Shown piece by piece: positions 44,954 through 54,349 of a stretch of DNA of 64,000 nt. Below the pieces are notes generated by a model that was not told the DNA's origin, searched no databases, and saw only the letters and a program-made list of their open reading frames with translations. Made by a program: the position numbers and the translations under genes. The DNA is from Pseudoalteromonas peptidolytica (GTDB taxonomy: Bacteria > Pseudomonadota > Gammaproteobacteria > Enterobacterales > Alteromonadaceae), in contig NZ_WEHZ01000004.1 of NCBI RefSeq assembly GCF_012641745.1, positions 124,001-188,000 on the forward strand. The letters run 5' to 3'. How positions within the stretch are numbered: the stretch's first letter is position 1; the number at the start of each line of letters is the position of its first letter.

Positions 44954-46213
44954 TTAACTTACTTTAACCAGTGTAGCCAAATAAGTTCTAGTACTACGAT
45001 AAAACATCATAAAGCCAATACTTGCCATACCGTAGGCCACCACACTCGAAATGGCTGCACCAACACCACCATATTGTGGTATCAATACCGCATTTAGTAC
45101 TATATTCACAATGGCACCTACTAGGTGGCTATGTAAACTTAACTTGTGGTTATTAGATAAAATGAGCCACCGGCTCATAAAAGCTCGGCTAAAAATAAAT
45201 AAACAGCCAAAGATATGTATTTGCAGAATCAAAATACTGCTGTGATAAGCCTCTCCAAACAGTAGTAAAACGACAGGCTCGGCAAGCCAAAGAGTGAGTG
45301 CGATGACGATGATTGCTGCGATGGTGGAATATAAGTAGCTGCGCCTTTGTAGTTGCCAGTAAAGCTTTGGTTGAGCGCGATATAAGCTTACTAATTTTGG
45401 CATAAATACATTAGCAACCAGCACTGGCAACACATACCAAAACTCGGATAACTTAGCCGCTGCGGCGTAATGCGCTACCGCTTGGGTATCTACTAAACTG
45501 GCTAGCATAATTTGGTCAATTTTTAAGTAGAGCACCGCTGCAAGGCTTGAAAGCAGCAGCCATTTTCCGCGCTGAAGCAATAACCGTGCCCCACGTTGTA
45601 GTCTAGGTGCGGTGTTGAGTCTCTCTTGTTTAGAAGGGGGCTGTCGTTTAAGTAACAGCAAATAAGCCAGCGCCAGCAAAATATATTCAAGGCCTGTGAG
45701 TATTATCCAAAGTGCGATTGGCAGCTCAAGTATAATTGCCACCAGTAGTGCAATTTTACACGCCACTTTGATGACTACCCTTGGGACAAGTGTAGCAATG
45801 ATGGATTGCTTAGCGATAAAGAAAAACTCAATGACGGTCGCTGCATTGCCTACTTGTAGCGCCACGAGTAAAGCAACTAAATAGGCATCAGTCGGGGTGA
45901 GGGTGAGCCACCCCAATACATAGGCGATAGGAATAATAAGCACTGCAAATATAAACCGCACCAGCAGTGAAGCATTTAAGTAGAAAGCGCTGTTATGAGG
46001 GTATAGAGTAAAATATTTGCTACTTACATTGTTTAGCCCCATTTGGGTAAACACAAGAAACAGCGAACCGAATGCTACAATGGTTGAAAATTGCCCAAAT
46101 AGCTCTGTACCCGCATATCTGGCCATGAGCAGTGCGCTTGCAAAGCTAAAAAACAGTACAACAAAGCGCTCAATGATTAATAGTGCGCTATTTATAAAGA
46201 GCTTTCGTCTCAC
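44954..46213 (-). CDS. Wzx-type polysaccharide flippase (copy 1)
   Basis: 419 residues, about 12 hydrophobic segments, MOP-superfamily look: MRRKLFINSALLIIERFVVL start, ARYAGTELFGQFSTIVAFGSLF, and ISSVVAYGMASIGFM near the end. Expected to flip undecaprenyl-linked repeat units across the inner membrane. It is translationally coupled (ATGA) to the upstream sulfotransferase gene, which suggests that the flipped unit is sulfated, or at least that both serve one glycan. Distinct in sequence from the second flippase at 48461. Confidence 0.82.
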   Translation of the reverse strand: MRRKLFINSALLIIERFVVLFFSFASALLMARYAGTELFGQFSTIVAFGSLFLVFTQMGLNNVSSKYFTLYPHNSAFYLNASLLVRFIFAVLIIPIAYVLGWLTLTPTDAYLVALLVALQVGNAATVIEFFFIAKQSIIATLVPRVVIKVACKIALLVAIILELPIALWIILTGLEYILLALAYLLLLKRQPPSKQERLNTAPRLQRGARLLLQRGKWLLLSSLAAVLYLKIDQIMLASLVDTQAVAHYAAAAKLSEFWYVLPVLVANVFMPKLVSLYRAQPKLYWQLQRRSYLYSTIAAIIVIALTLWLAEPVVLLLFGEAYHSSILILQIHIFGCLFIFSRAFMSRWLILSNNHKLSLHSHLVGAIVNIVLNAVLIPQYGGVGAAISSVVAYGMASIGFMMFYRSTRTYLATLVKVS

Positions 46214-47091
46214 CCAAAGCGCTCTCTAGCTACGTCTATGTTCTTAAGCTCTTGTTCACAAAGCTTAGCAAGGTGTGTTTTTATTTCTTTGGATCTAAAA
46301 TATTCTTGCAGTGTATCTACTACTTTTTGGGTTTCATGGCTTATTTGAGACTCAGTCGCATTGTGTACTTTAATGTCAAGTGGACGATTAAATTGTTGGG
46401 TGAACTTGTCACTAAACGCGTTAAGGTTATCTAAAAAGCCAACTAGGCCAAAGCAAGCGAGGTTTTCAATAAATCTAGTATGCTGCGCCTTTGCCTCATC
46501 AGGTGTGGCAGGGTAGCGGCCACAAATAAAAGCACTTTGGGTATTGGCCATTTGCCATCCTCTGGTACTAAAAAGTATGGTATTTGCTTCGGCAATTAAG
46601 TCATCGTTACTAAAATTATTGGGAGGCATCACAGGTAAATTGTTTGTGAGCTTGTTAAAGATATAATTTGATTTAAGTCGGGCAATTGGATCTCTCAACA
46701 TCGTAATAAAGTGTACGTCGCGATAGGTGCTTAAAATATCGTGATTCACCCCCCAGTGACCACTAACATAATGTCGTTCAAGAGATAAAAAGTATCGTAA
46801 CAGGCCTTGTAGCTGGATGAGATGGTGCTCACTAAAGCGGCACTGGCTATCAAGAGAGTCGAGGGCTTGTCCAAAGTTGGTCATACTTGCGGCTATACTG
46901 GTGTCTCGGCACAACCTAGCATCTTCTGGGGTTGCAAGCGCTTTACGAAGCGCGTTGTCTATAGCGCTGCCACCACATTTACCAATATGAATATACGCGG
47001 CACGCTTTGCAACTGGGGTGTTGGTAATAGGGGTTACAGTAATATGGTAGCCAAGTTGGCTGGCTAAGCTTTTGACGAGCTGTTTCAGCAT
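46210..47091 (-). CDS. Sulfotransferase family protein
   Basis: 293 residues. AAYIHIGKCGGSAIDNAL near residue 30 matches the phosphosulfate loop (HIxKCGG) and ITMLRDPIARLKSNYIF near 130 matches the 3'-phosphate (RDPxxRxxS) motif of PAPS-dependent sulfotransferases of the carbohydrate type. No signal peptide is evident, so it probably acts in the cytoplasm on lipid-linked or nucleotide sugars. Overlaps the flippase gene by four bases. Sulfated surface glycans are common in marine bacteria; the acceptor is unknown. Confidence 0.8.
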   Translation of the reverse strand: MLKQLVKSLASQLGYHITVTPITNTPVAKRAAYIHIGKCGGSAIDNALRKALATPEDARLCRDTSIAASMTNFGQALDSLDSQCRFSEHHLIQLQGLLRYFLSLERHYVSGHWGVNHDILSTYRDVHFITMLRDPIARLKSNYIFNKLTNNLPVMPPNNFSNDDLIAEANTILFSTRGWQMANTQSAFICGRYPATPDEAKAQHTRFIENLACFGLVGFLDNLNAFSDKFTQQFNRPLDIKVHNATESQISHETQKVVDTLQEYFRSKEIKTHLAKLCEQELKNIDVARERFG

Positions 47092-47178
47092 AGTGGGTTA
47101 GCAAATTTAGATTTTTCAATATTCTAGCACTTAAGACGTCGCACAGAAACAAAACGACATGGTACAGTGGCTGTTATC

Positions 47179-47255
47179 TTGCGGTTAGCTTGTGCTATTG
47201 TATAAAATTTGAGAGTTTAAGCGGAAGTGACTCTGAAAAGCGCTTGATATATAAT
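47179..47255 (+). promoter_or_regulatory. Two promoter candidates upstream of wecA copy 1
   Basis: P1: TTGCGG (47179-47184), 16 bases, TATAAA (47201-47206). P2: GTGACT (47227-47232), 17 bases, TATAAT (47250-47255) followed by GCGCC. The gap lies between divergent genes; the reverse sulfotransferase promoter was not identified. Confidence 0.5.
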
Positions 47256-47314
47256 GCGCCTCTGGTCGAATCTTTCGGCAACTAATGAATAATTCTCACA
47301 TAGGTCAATTTTAA

Positions 47315-48406
47315 GTGGTATTAAGTAACATTATCATTTTTTTTGCAGCTTTTCTTAGCTTGTTCATATTTAGAAAGCTGGCAAAAATAATCAATCTCGT
47401 CGATACCCCCAACGAGCGGAAAAACCATAAAGGGCGGATCCCTTTAGTTGGTGGTGTGGCAATATTTGTGATTGTGTGTTGTTACTTATGGCTGTCAGGT
47501 AATGGCATGACCAATGTCGGGGTATATCTTATTTGCGCTGTAAGCTTGCTAGTGATTGGCGTGATTGATGACCTAATTGATGTGTCATTTAAATTGAGGC
47601 TTGTAGTGCAGGCCGGTGTGGCATTTGCCATGATTTTCTTTGCTGATTTAATGCTCTCACAAGTTGGTACTTTGGTTGGGCCATTTGAACTCAATATTGG
47701 TATGTTTGGCATAGTAGCTACGGTCATTGCTGTGGTTGGTGCTATCAATGCATTTAACATGGTAGATGGCATTGACGGGCTGCTAGGTGGTCTCGCTACC
47801 GTTTCTTTTAGTTCGATGGCGGTGCTATTTTACTTAGCTGGGCTCACTGATCTGTTTGCTTTTACTATCGCTATTGTTGTTGCCACTTTACCCTATATTT
47901 TGATGAATTTAGGGATCCCTTTAGGTCGACGGTTTAAAGTATTTATGGGCGATGCTGGTAGCACCGTTATCGGGTTTACTGTTGTGTGGTTATTGCTCGA
48001 AGGCTCCCAAGGTAGCGTGGTTGCGATAGACCCTGTTACGGCACTATGGATTGCGGCTATTCCAATTATGGATGCGGTTTCTACAATTATGAGGCGGATC
48101 AAAAAAGGCCAATCACCTTTTAAACCCGACCGTGAGCATCTACACCATATTCTACAAAGACTAGGTGTGGGCCCTAAAATGACTTTATTAGTCATCTGCT
48201 CAATCGCGAGTCTTTTTGCGCTAGTCGGTATCTTTGGGCAGCTTTACGACGTTCCAGATTACGTGATGTTTTATGGGTTTATTTTTTGCCAGCTAGTTTA
48301 CAATCAAATTATGGTAAACATCTGGAAAATTACTGTACTGGTGCGGAAGTTTTTTGGTATCTCTAAAAAGCAAGAGGCAAACGAAAGTGAAGAGCGCGTA
48401 GGCTAA
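47315..48406 (+). CDS. wecA: WecA-like undecaprenyl-phosphate sugar-1-P transferase (copy 1)
   Basis: 363 residues, polyprenyl-phosphate HexNAc-1-P transferase with about 11 membrane segments. LVDTPNERKNHKGRIPLVGG at the N terminus, DDLIDV, NAFNMVDGIDGLLGG with the catalytic Asp region, and RFKVFMGDAGSTVIGF plus REHLHHILQRLG near the C terminus all match WecA. Starts with GTG. It initiates glycan synthesis on undecaprenyl phosphate, most likely with GlcNAc-1-P. A close paralogue is encoded in reverse at 51807-52880. Followed by a flippase and a glycosyltransferase. Confidence 0.9.
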   Translation: MVLSNIIIFFAAFLSLFIFRKLAKIINLVDTPNERKNHKGRIPLVGGVAIFVIVCCYLWLSGNGMTNVGVYLICAVSLLVIGVIDDLIDVSFKLRLVVQAGVAFAMIFFADLMLSQVGTLVGPFELNIGMFGIVATVIAVVGAINAFNMVDGIDGLLGGLATVSFSSMAVLFYLAGLTDLFAFTIAIVVATLPYILMNLGIPLGRRFKVFMGDAGSTVIGFTVVWLLLEGSQGSVVAIDPVTALWIAAIPIMDAVSTIMRRIKKGQSPFKPDREHLHHILQRLGVGPKMTLLVICSIASLFALVGIFGQLYDVPDYVMFYGFIFCQLVYNQIMVNIWKITVLVRKFFGISKKQEANESEERVG

Positions 48407-48460
48407 TGCGCATATATCTAATGCGCTTATCTATTTGCTTTTTATAAAAACGATATTGTG

Positions 48461-49744
48461 ATGCTGAATAAACTTATCCGACAAGCTGGTGTATTGCTCA
48501 GCGGTAACTTGTTTGCTTCTGTACTTAATTTTTTATCTGTCGCTATTTCTTTAAAAGCGCTTGGCGTTGAGTCTTTTGGTCAGGTGACCTTATTGCAAGC
48601 GTATATTCTTGTGATTAGCTTGTGTTTCAACCCACAAGCTTGGCAAGGGCTGATCCGGTATTTCAGCCTTGAAACAGACCAAGCAGGGCTGCTTACTTCA
48701 ACATTAAAATATGACTTAATATGCGCAGTGCTTGGCACTGTGCTTGCTATTTTGATCGCCCCACTTTACACCGAAAGCTTTAAGCTCAGTGAATACACTG
48801 AGCTTTTACAGTGGTGTGCTCTTTATATCTTGATTAATCAAACCAGTGTTGCCATTGGTATTTTACGCTATCAGGAGCGCTATAAAGCCCTTGCATTACA
48901 AAATGTGATAAGTGCTGTACTATTTTTTGTTTGTGTACTTGTGGGCTTTTGGTTGGCGTTAGATGTAGACTACTATGTTGCTAGTTACCTGCTAACGCTT
49001 GGGCTTGGTGTTGTATTTATTCAATGGCTATGTTTGCCTTATACACTTTCGTTGTTTAAGGCGCGTAAAGACAACAAGGTTATGCTTTCAAATGCCCGTA
49101 AAAAAGAGTTTAACAAGTTTAATTTTACAGTGCATATGACAGCACTTGCCGACATACCGGTCAAGCAATTAGATAATATCCTAGTTGGTGCGGTGGTATC
49201 TGTGAGTGCAGCAGGTGCGTATCGAGTGATCAAACAAATTGCCACTATTTCAACAAAGGTAACAGCTCCGCTTAATCAAGTTTTATACCCCGAAGTTAAT
49301 ACACTGCTAGCAAGCAAAGAGTACAGCAAGGTTAAGGGCGCGATGCTAAAAATTATCACCTTGTTGTTGGTTCCTTCATTAGTCGTAGTGGTGCTGGCAA
49401 GTGTTTCTACAGAATACTGGATCCCGGTGATGTTCTCTGAGGAGTTATTAGCGTATAAATGGCACATCATCACATTTTTGCTTATTCACGCTATTGCCAC
49501 CGCATTTACCCCCGTACACCCAATATTTTTGGCATTAGGTTATGTGAAACGCTTATTTATAATTACGCTATTTTCCAATTTGGTATTGTGTGCAGGTATT
49601 CTTCTGCTAGGGCCGCAAATTGGACTGTGGGGCATCGTAATCGCAATATTTATACAATATGTATTGACCATTATATGCAAATTACCGCTCATTTTAACCA
49701 GACTTGCACGAGAAATGGATGAAAGTACTACATTACATACCTAG
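48461..49744 (+). CDS. Wzx-type polysaccharide flippase (copy 2)
   Basis: About 427 residues, 12 or more membrane segments. MLNKLIRQAGVLLSGNLFAS start and ALGVESFGQVTLLQAYI resemble the oligosaccharide flippase family. ATG 48461 is preferred over GTG 48458. Overlaps the next glycosyltransferase gene by 26 bases, so the two are coupled. Second of two flippases in this island. Confidence 0.82.
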   Translation: MLNKLIRQAGVLLSGNLFASVLNFLSVAISLKALGVESFGQVTLLQAYILVISLCFNPQAWQGLIRYFSLETDQAGLLTSTLKYDLICAVLGTVLAILIAPLYTESFKLSEYTELLQWCALYILINQTSVAIGILRYQERYKALALQNVISAVLFFVCVLVGFWLALDVDYYVASYLLTLGLGVVFIQWLCLPYTLSLFKARKDNKVMLSNARKKEFNKFNFTVHMTALADIPVKQLDNILVGAVVSVSAAGAYRVIKQIATISTKVTAPLNQVLYPEVNTLLASKEYSKVKGAMLKIITLLLVPSLVVVVLASVSTEYWIPVMFSEELLAYKWHIITFLLIHAIATAFTPVHPIFLALGYVKRLFIITLFSNLVLCAGILLLGPQIGLWGIVIAIFIQYVLTIICKLPLILTRLAREMDESTTLHT

Positions 49745-50873
49745 CTTTTCTGTTACTACAGAGACTTTTATTTATGATCAAGTCGTTGCACTAGAACGCG
49801 GTGGGGTTGAGTCTGCGGTACTGACAGCCAAGCGCTTGAATGTACACAGCCGACCTTTTGATAAGGTATATACCGCTCCTATCAAGTCTATTATTAATCC
49901 ACGTATTACACAGGCCTTTGCTTTACGTTTGCAGTTACTTCCCTTTATGATTGACTATAAAACATGGGCACGTGTCATAGAAGAATTTAAACCTGATGTG
50001 ATCCATTGTCATACGGGTAATGCTGTGAAGACATGGATGCATGTTAATGACAAACTGGGTTTTAATATTCCCACTTTGGCATCCTTACATGGTTCAGATG
50101 TTAACAGTGAACCCTTGATCCGTCCTAAGTATCGCGCAGTGCTTGAAGAGGCGGGTAAAAAGCCTTTTATCAAATGGACTGTGCCATCTGCATTCTTAAA
50201 GCAAAAATGTATGCTTAACTTAGGCACGCCAGAGAATAAGATAAGCGTAGTACACAACGCATTTAATCCTATATTTTTGGCGGAGCAGCAAAAAAAAGCG
50301 CTTGATGAGTTAAGGATTATTTCTGTTGGGCGCTTTATTGGTTGTAAAGGGCATACTTTTTTAATTGATGCCTTTTCTTTATTACTAAATCGCTACCCTA
50401 ATGCAACGCTTACGCTTGTGGGGGGCGGTGAGCTTGAAAGCCAGTTAAAAGCCCAGGCAGAAGCGCTCAATATCGACCAAAAAATTACATTTATAGAGCA
50501 AGTTCAGCACGCTCAGCTACCAAAATTACTGGGCTCACATAATGTATATGTGCAGCCCTCAATTAGAGATGAAATTACGTTTCAAGAGGAATCATTTGGT
50601 GTTGCTGCGCTAGAGGCGATGGCAGTGGGGTTGGCTACTGTGGTGTCTGAATGTGGTGGGCTTACCGAGCTTGCGTCACTTACAGACACAGATGCCGTTG
50701 CCGTGGTACCACAAAAAGACGCCAGCGCGATAGCAACAGCGGTTGGGCAATTATTTGACCGTCAAGCTTGTCTTTCTCCTTCTGAGCGTGACAAAGTTGG
50801 TGCGCTATTTTCATCTCAGACGAATACATCAGCTATCTTAACGCTGTTTAACCAGCTTTTATCTGAGAAGTAG
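49719..50873 (+). CDS. GT4-family glycosyltransferase
   Basis: 384 residues from ATG 49719 inside the end of the flippase gene. GT-B fold: HYIPSFSVTTETFIYDQVVA in the N-terminal domain, HCHTGNAVKTW, SLHGSDVN, and in the C-terminal domain ISVGRFIGCKGH and the nucleotide-sugar EX7E motif EESFGVAALEAMAVG near residue 290. Retaining transferase; donor and acceptor unknown. Convergent with the PssE-like gene 11 bases downstream. Confidence 0.85.
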   Translation: MKVLHYIPSFSVTTETFIYDQVVALERGGVESAVLTAKRLNVHSRPFDKVYTAPIKSIINPRITQAFALRLQLLPFMIDYKTWARVIEEFKPDVIHCHTGNAVKTWMHVNDKLGFNIPTLASLHGSDVNSEPLIRPKYRAVLEEAGKKPFIKWTVPSAFLKQKCMLNLGTPENKISVVHNAFNPIFLAEQQKKALDELRIISVGRFIGCKGHTFLIDAFSLLLNRYPNATLTLVGGGELESQLKAQAEALNIDQKITFIEQVQHAQLPKLLGSHNVYVQPSIRDEITFQEESFGVAALEAMAVGLATVVSECGGLTELASLTDTDAVAVVPQKDASAIATAVGQLFDRQACLSPSERDKVGALFSSQTNTSAILTLFNQLLSEK

Positions 50874-50884
50874 CATCACTCGCG

Positions 50885-51331
50885 CTAGAAAAGCTGAATT
50901 AATTCATCAGCCAGTAAGAATGGCTCTTTTCTATAGGTGTTAGGCTGGTAGTTAGGAGCTTGTTCGATCAGTTGTGCAATATGTCTGGTATTATGGCAAA
51001 CCAAGGCAAAGTTATGCTCGGTAATATACTGTGCCAAGTCTGACTGATGTTTATCAACTCTTTCTACATTGGGTACTACGATACATTTTTTCCCCATCTC
51101 CAGCAGCTCAAATACCGTACCTGCACCTGCGTGGGTAATAATAAGATCTGCATTAGCTAAGCATTCTGAAAAACGCTCAGCAAAGCTAAAATATTCACCA
51201 TTAACTGGGGTATAGCTACCACTACCTATTTGAAATGTTGCGTGACAGTGTGGATATGATTTCACTGTATTATCAACGTCTTTTATTAGGCTATCGAACG
51301 AAGAAGAGCCAACGGTTACTAAAATATTCAT
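50885..51331 (-). CDS. PssE/Alg13-like glycosyltransferase subunit
   Basis: 148 residues, corresponding to the C-terminal, donor-binding half of a GT28-type enzyme: MNILVTVGSSSFDSLIKDV, then DLIITHAGAGTVFELLEMG and KKCIVVPN. It pairs with the adjacent PssD-like protein; the two overlap by ATGA and together would make one transferase acting on a lipid-linked sugar at the inner face of the membrane. Confidence 0.82.
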   Translation of the reverse strand: MNILVTVGSSSFDSLIKDVDNTVKSYPHCHATFQIGSGSYTPVNGEYFSFAERFSECLANADLIITHAGAGTVFELLEMGKKCIVVPNVERVDKHQSDLAQYITEHNFALVCHNTRHIAQLIEQAPNYQPNTYRKEPFLLADELIQLF

Positions 51332-51804
51332 AATCTACCGCAGTATCTTGCATTTTTGTATAGACGGAGCTGCTCTTTATTTTGTACCCAAAATTCATTA
51401 CTCAGCTTAGACATTAATTTTCCGGTGAAAGAGCGGGTATAGAAGCGGCAAAAGGTTTCAATAAATACAACTTTTTTACCTTGTAGCCGAAGTAGTAGAG
51501 AAGGCAGTATAGCTATGCCTGGACCTGTCGAAATGATCCCGCTTACGCGATATTGACGACAGACTTTTAAGGTCGTAACTATCGCTTTCATCGCTCCATA
51601 CATGGCCATGCTGATAGATTTAATACGGTTTTGTTTGTGGCGTACATCACCGAGGGTATAATGTTCTACACCTTGGTGAAGAGCAGAAGGGCCCAAAGAG
51701 ATAAAAGTTAGGTTGGAGTCAATAAGGTGTTGGAAAAGTAGACTCATTTCTTTTTTATGCCCACCTTCACCATAGGCAAGGATGACAACCTTTTGTTTCG
51801 ACAT
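51328..51804 (-). CDS. PssD/Alg14-like glycosyltransferase subunit
   Basis: 158 residues, the acceptor and membrane-binding half of a split GT28 enzyme. VVILAYGEGGHKKEMSLLFQ at the start, IISTGPGIAILPSLLLRLQG in the middle, and VVFIETFCRFYTRSFTGKLM near the end are Alg14/PssD signatures. Located between the PssE-like gene and WecA copy 2, all on the reverse strand, making a minimal module that would add the second sugar to a WecA product (inference). Confidence 0.84.
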   Translation of the reverse strand: MSKQKVVILAYGEGGHKKEMSLLFQHLIDSNLTFISLGPSALHQGVEHYTLGDVRHKQNRIKSISMAMYGAMKAIVTTLKVCRQYRVSGIISTGPGIAILPSLLLRLQGKKVVFIETFCRFYTRSFTGKLMSKLSNEFWVQNKEQLRLYKNARYCGRL

Positions 51805-51806
51805 AG

Positions 51807-52880
51807 TTACTGCTTTTTACTTAATTTTGTAGTGATCCCAAAATACTTACGTATTTTTACGGTGATCCGCCAAATGCGGCTCATCACATAGAAGTATACG
51901 AGATTTGCAGCAATAAAGCTCCAAAACATCACATAATCTGGAATATCAAGTGACTCAGCGATGACCCCAACTGCGGCAAATAGTAAGGCAATGCTACAGA
52001 TTGTCAGTAGCGCTTGCCTAGATGAAAGCCCTAAACGCATCATGATATGGTGAAGGTGCTCCCTGTCAGGCATAAAGGGAGATTGCCCCTTCTTGATCCG
52101 TCTCATTATAGTAGAGAGCGCATCCATGATAGGGATTGCCGCTATCCATAATCCGGTTACAGCACTAAATGAACGCTGCTCACCTTGAGAGCCTTCAATT
52201 AACATCCAGACTACAGAAAAGCCTATAACTGTACTGCCTGCATCACCCATAAAAACTTTAAAGCGTTGGCCAAATGGCACACCAACGTTCATCAATATAT
52301 AAGGAATAGTTGCTATTACAACAACAAAGCAAAAAGACAATAGCTGGGTGTGCCCAGACATAAAAAACAGTACAGACATTGCGCCGAATGTCACTGTTGC
52401 CATTCCTCCTAATAAACCATCAATACCATCTACCATGTTAAAAGCGTTGATTGCACCAATTACAGCGATAAAAGTCAGTAAATAGCCAAGATACGGGATG
52501 TTGAGCTCAATAGGAGCGATAAGTTGCCCAAGATCAATTAAGATTAGCTCTGCACTTAACATCATCACAAGAGACATTATGGCTTGTATGAGTAACCTGA
52601 GTTTGAAACTTAAGTCTTTTAAGTCATCCCACACACCAATTAGCAATAAAAAGCCAGCGCAGCCAAGATAAATATAGGAATGAGAGAGGGTAGTTGGAAA
52701 CACATATAAATAGCTAAAAACAACAACAAATATTGATAAGCCACCGACCAAAGGGATGGTGCCGGAGTGTACTTTTCTTTCATTGGGGGTGTCTACAAGA
52801 TTAATCACCTTTGCTAGTTTTCTAAAGAAAAACAAGCTGATGAATGTAGCAAAGAAAACGCTTAAATTATTTATTATCAC
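51807..52880 (-). CDS. wecA: WecA-like undecaprenyl-phosphate sugar-1-P transferase (copy 2)
   Basis: 357 residues, same architecture and many identical segments as the protein at 47315: LVDTPNERKVHSGTIPLVGG, NAFNMVDGIDGLLGG, RFKVFMGDAGSTVIGF, IKKGQSPFMPDREHLHHI. GTG start as in the paralogue. It heads the reverse operon with the PssD/PssE-like pair. Two WecA-like enzymes within 6 kb suggest two glycan assembly lines, or duplication with change of sugar preference. Confidence 0.9.
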   Translation of the reverse strand: MIINNLSVFFATFISLFFFRKLAKVINLVDTPNERKVHSGTIPLVGGLSIFVVVFSYLYVFPTTLSHSYIYLGCAGFLLLIGVWDDLKDLSFKLRLLIQAIMSLVMMLSAELILIDLGQLIAPIELNIPYLGYLLTFIAVIGAINAFNMVDGIDGLLGGMATVTFGAMSVLFFMSGHTQLLSFCFVVVIATIPYILMNVGVPFGQRFKVFMGDAGSTVIGFSVVWMLIEGSQGEQRSFSAVTGLWIAAIPIMDALSTIMRRIKKGQSPFMPDREHLHHIMMRLGLSSRQALLTICSIALLFAAVGVIAESLDIPDYVMFWSFIAANLVYFYVMSRIWRITVKIRKYFGITTKLSKKQ

Positions 52881-53425
52881 TTGTAACAGCGCCTAAAGTT
52901 AAATTGAGCCAGTTAGTAAAAGTAGTCAAAGCTACTTTGTGGTTCGCTTTAAGTTCTAATATCGCAACAGCTCGGTTAGAACCATTACTGCATTACTAGT
53001 AGGTTACCAGTAATAAGTTAGTAAAAAAACTGCTTCCCCAGCGCATGATGGGCTACTTAATTAAGCGAACGGTTATTTTTGCCCTTGATAACACAGCCTA
53101 CTTATCTCAGGCACCTTGAAAAACGAGTTAACAAGGTATAGTAGCGCATTGTGCTTTGTTAGTCACACTGGTTAGCTGTACTTAATGAGCAAATAGCATA
53201 CACGAATAATCTAACCGCTTTCGTTTCTTTTTGTAAACAAACTTCAAAAATATGAGCTAACGGTAAGTACATATCGAGTAAAAGAAAAGCGTTAGCATAA
53301 ATACAAGTCAGCGGCTTTGGCGGTTGCATTTGGCTACACTTAAACACCAAAAATGCTATTTTAATAAATCTTCCGTTTGTTATAATGCCCGCCTTTTAGT
53401 TAGCTAAAGTTGGTTGAGAAATTCC
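52881..53425. other. Intergenic control region between divergent glycan operons
   Basis: 545 bases with no convincing gene. Small inverted repeats occur (AAGTAG-TCAAAG-CTACTT near 52920; TTACTG...CAGTAA near 52985-53010). A TTGAAA (53116-53121) and TATAGT (53137-53142) 15 bases apart may be the forward promoter. No promoter was resolved for the reverse operon. Confidence 0.45.
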
Positions 53426-54343
53426 ATGGAAAGTAATGTTGTAGCCACAGAACAAACGATAAACTTCACATTTGCAAAATTAATGCGATACAAATGGGTT
53501 GTGATTATTGGAACACTGCTTTCAGCCGCGCTCTCTGTATTGGTAGCGATGGAACAACCCAATAAATATACCGCTAAAGTTTATTTAGTACCATCTAACG
53601 CCAAAGAGGGCGGAGGGCTATCTAAGCTGGCTGGTCAGTTCGGTGGTCTTGCTAGTATGGCGGGAATTTCTCTTGGCGGCTCAGAGGGAAATGATGTTGA
53701 TGCGGCGATTGAGTTTATGAAAAGTCGTGGCTTTTTGCAGCCATTTATTGACAAGCGCACCTTGCTTCCTGAAATACTCGCACTTGAGAAATGGGATTCA
53801 AATAATAACGGCTATATCTACAACCCGGAGCTTTATGATGTTGAGACAAAAACTTGGGTAAGAAGTGCTCCTCCTGGCAAGCAAGTTATTCCATCAGCAT
53901 GGGAAGGTTATATTTCTCTGTTAGGTAGCATAGATGTTTTATATATGAAGAAAAAGGGTCTTGTAGAGCTAAAAGTCACTACGCTAGCACCTGAATTATC
54001 AGTGAATATAACCAACTGGCTGGTTGAAGACATAAATGAATTTTGGCGCACAAAAGATAAACACGAAGCTGAAGAAGCGATAGAGTATTTAAAACAAAAA
54101 GCCGCAGAAACCAGTGTTGCAGAGTTACGTACTGTATTTTACGAGTTAATAGCAGAGCAAACCCGTTCAAAATTATTATCGTCTATTGGTGACTACCACT
54201 TGGTAAAACCTTTGTCTCCTGTTATCTATCCGGAAGAAAAGTCGGGGCCATCACGTGCTCTGATCTGTTTAGGAATTACCTTTATCGGTGGCTTATTGTC
54301 TTTGATTGTTGCATTTATTCTAGCGCTTAGATCAAAGGCATAG
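53426..54343 (+). CDS. Wzz-like polysaccharide chain-length determinant
   Basis: About 305 residues. Two membrane segments, near 25-45 (YKWVVIIGTLLSAALSVLVA) and at the C terminus (LICLGITFIGGLLSLIVAF) after a Pro-rich PEEKSGPSRA stretch, enclose a periplasmic domain with coiled-coil potential: the Wzz/PCP-1 layout. The N-terminal periplasmic KYTAKVYLVPSNAKEGGG region is typical. ATG 53426 preferred over TTG 53414. It would set the modal length of the polymer made by the Wzy protein encoded three genes downstream. Confidence 0.84.
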   Translation: MESNVVATEQTINFTFAKLMRYKWVVIIGTLLSAALSVLVAMEQPNKYTAKVYLVPSNAKEGGGLSKLAGQFGGLASMAGISLGGSEGNDVDAAIEFMKSRGFLQPFIDKRTLLPEILALEKWDSNNNGYIYNPELYDVETKTWVRSAPPGKQVIPSAWEGYISLLGSIDVLYMKKKGLVELKVTTLAPELSVNITNWLVEDINEFWRTKDKHEAEEAIEYLKQKAAETSVAELRTVFYELIAEQTRSKLLSSIGDYHLVKPLSPVIYPEEKSGPSRALICLGITFIGGLLSLIVAFILALRSKA

Positions 54344-54349
54344 TTGGTT

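Noticed and set aside
53141..53160. ops element in the wzz upstream region (TAGTAGCGCATTGTGC)
   Set aside because: Only GTAGCG matches the ops core and it would lie at the transcription start, where RfaH could not be recruited.
53159..53350. 63-codon reverse frame upstream of wzz
   Set aside because: No ribosome site or recognisable sequence; lies in an A/T-rich control region.
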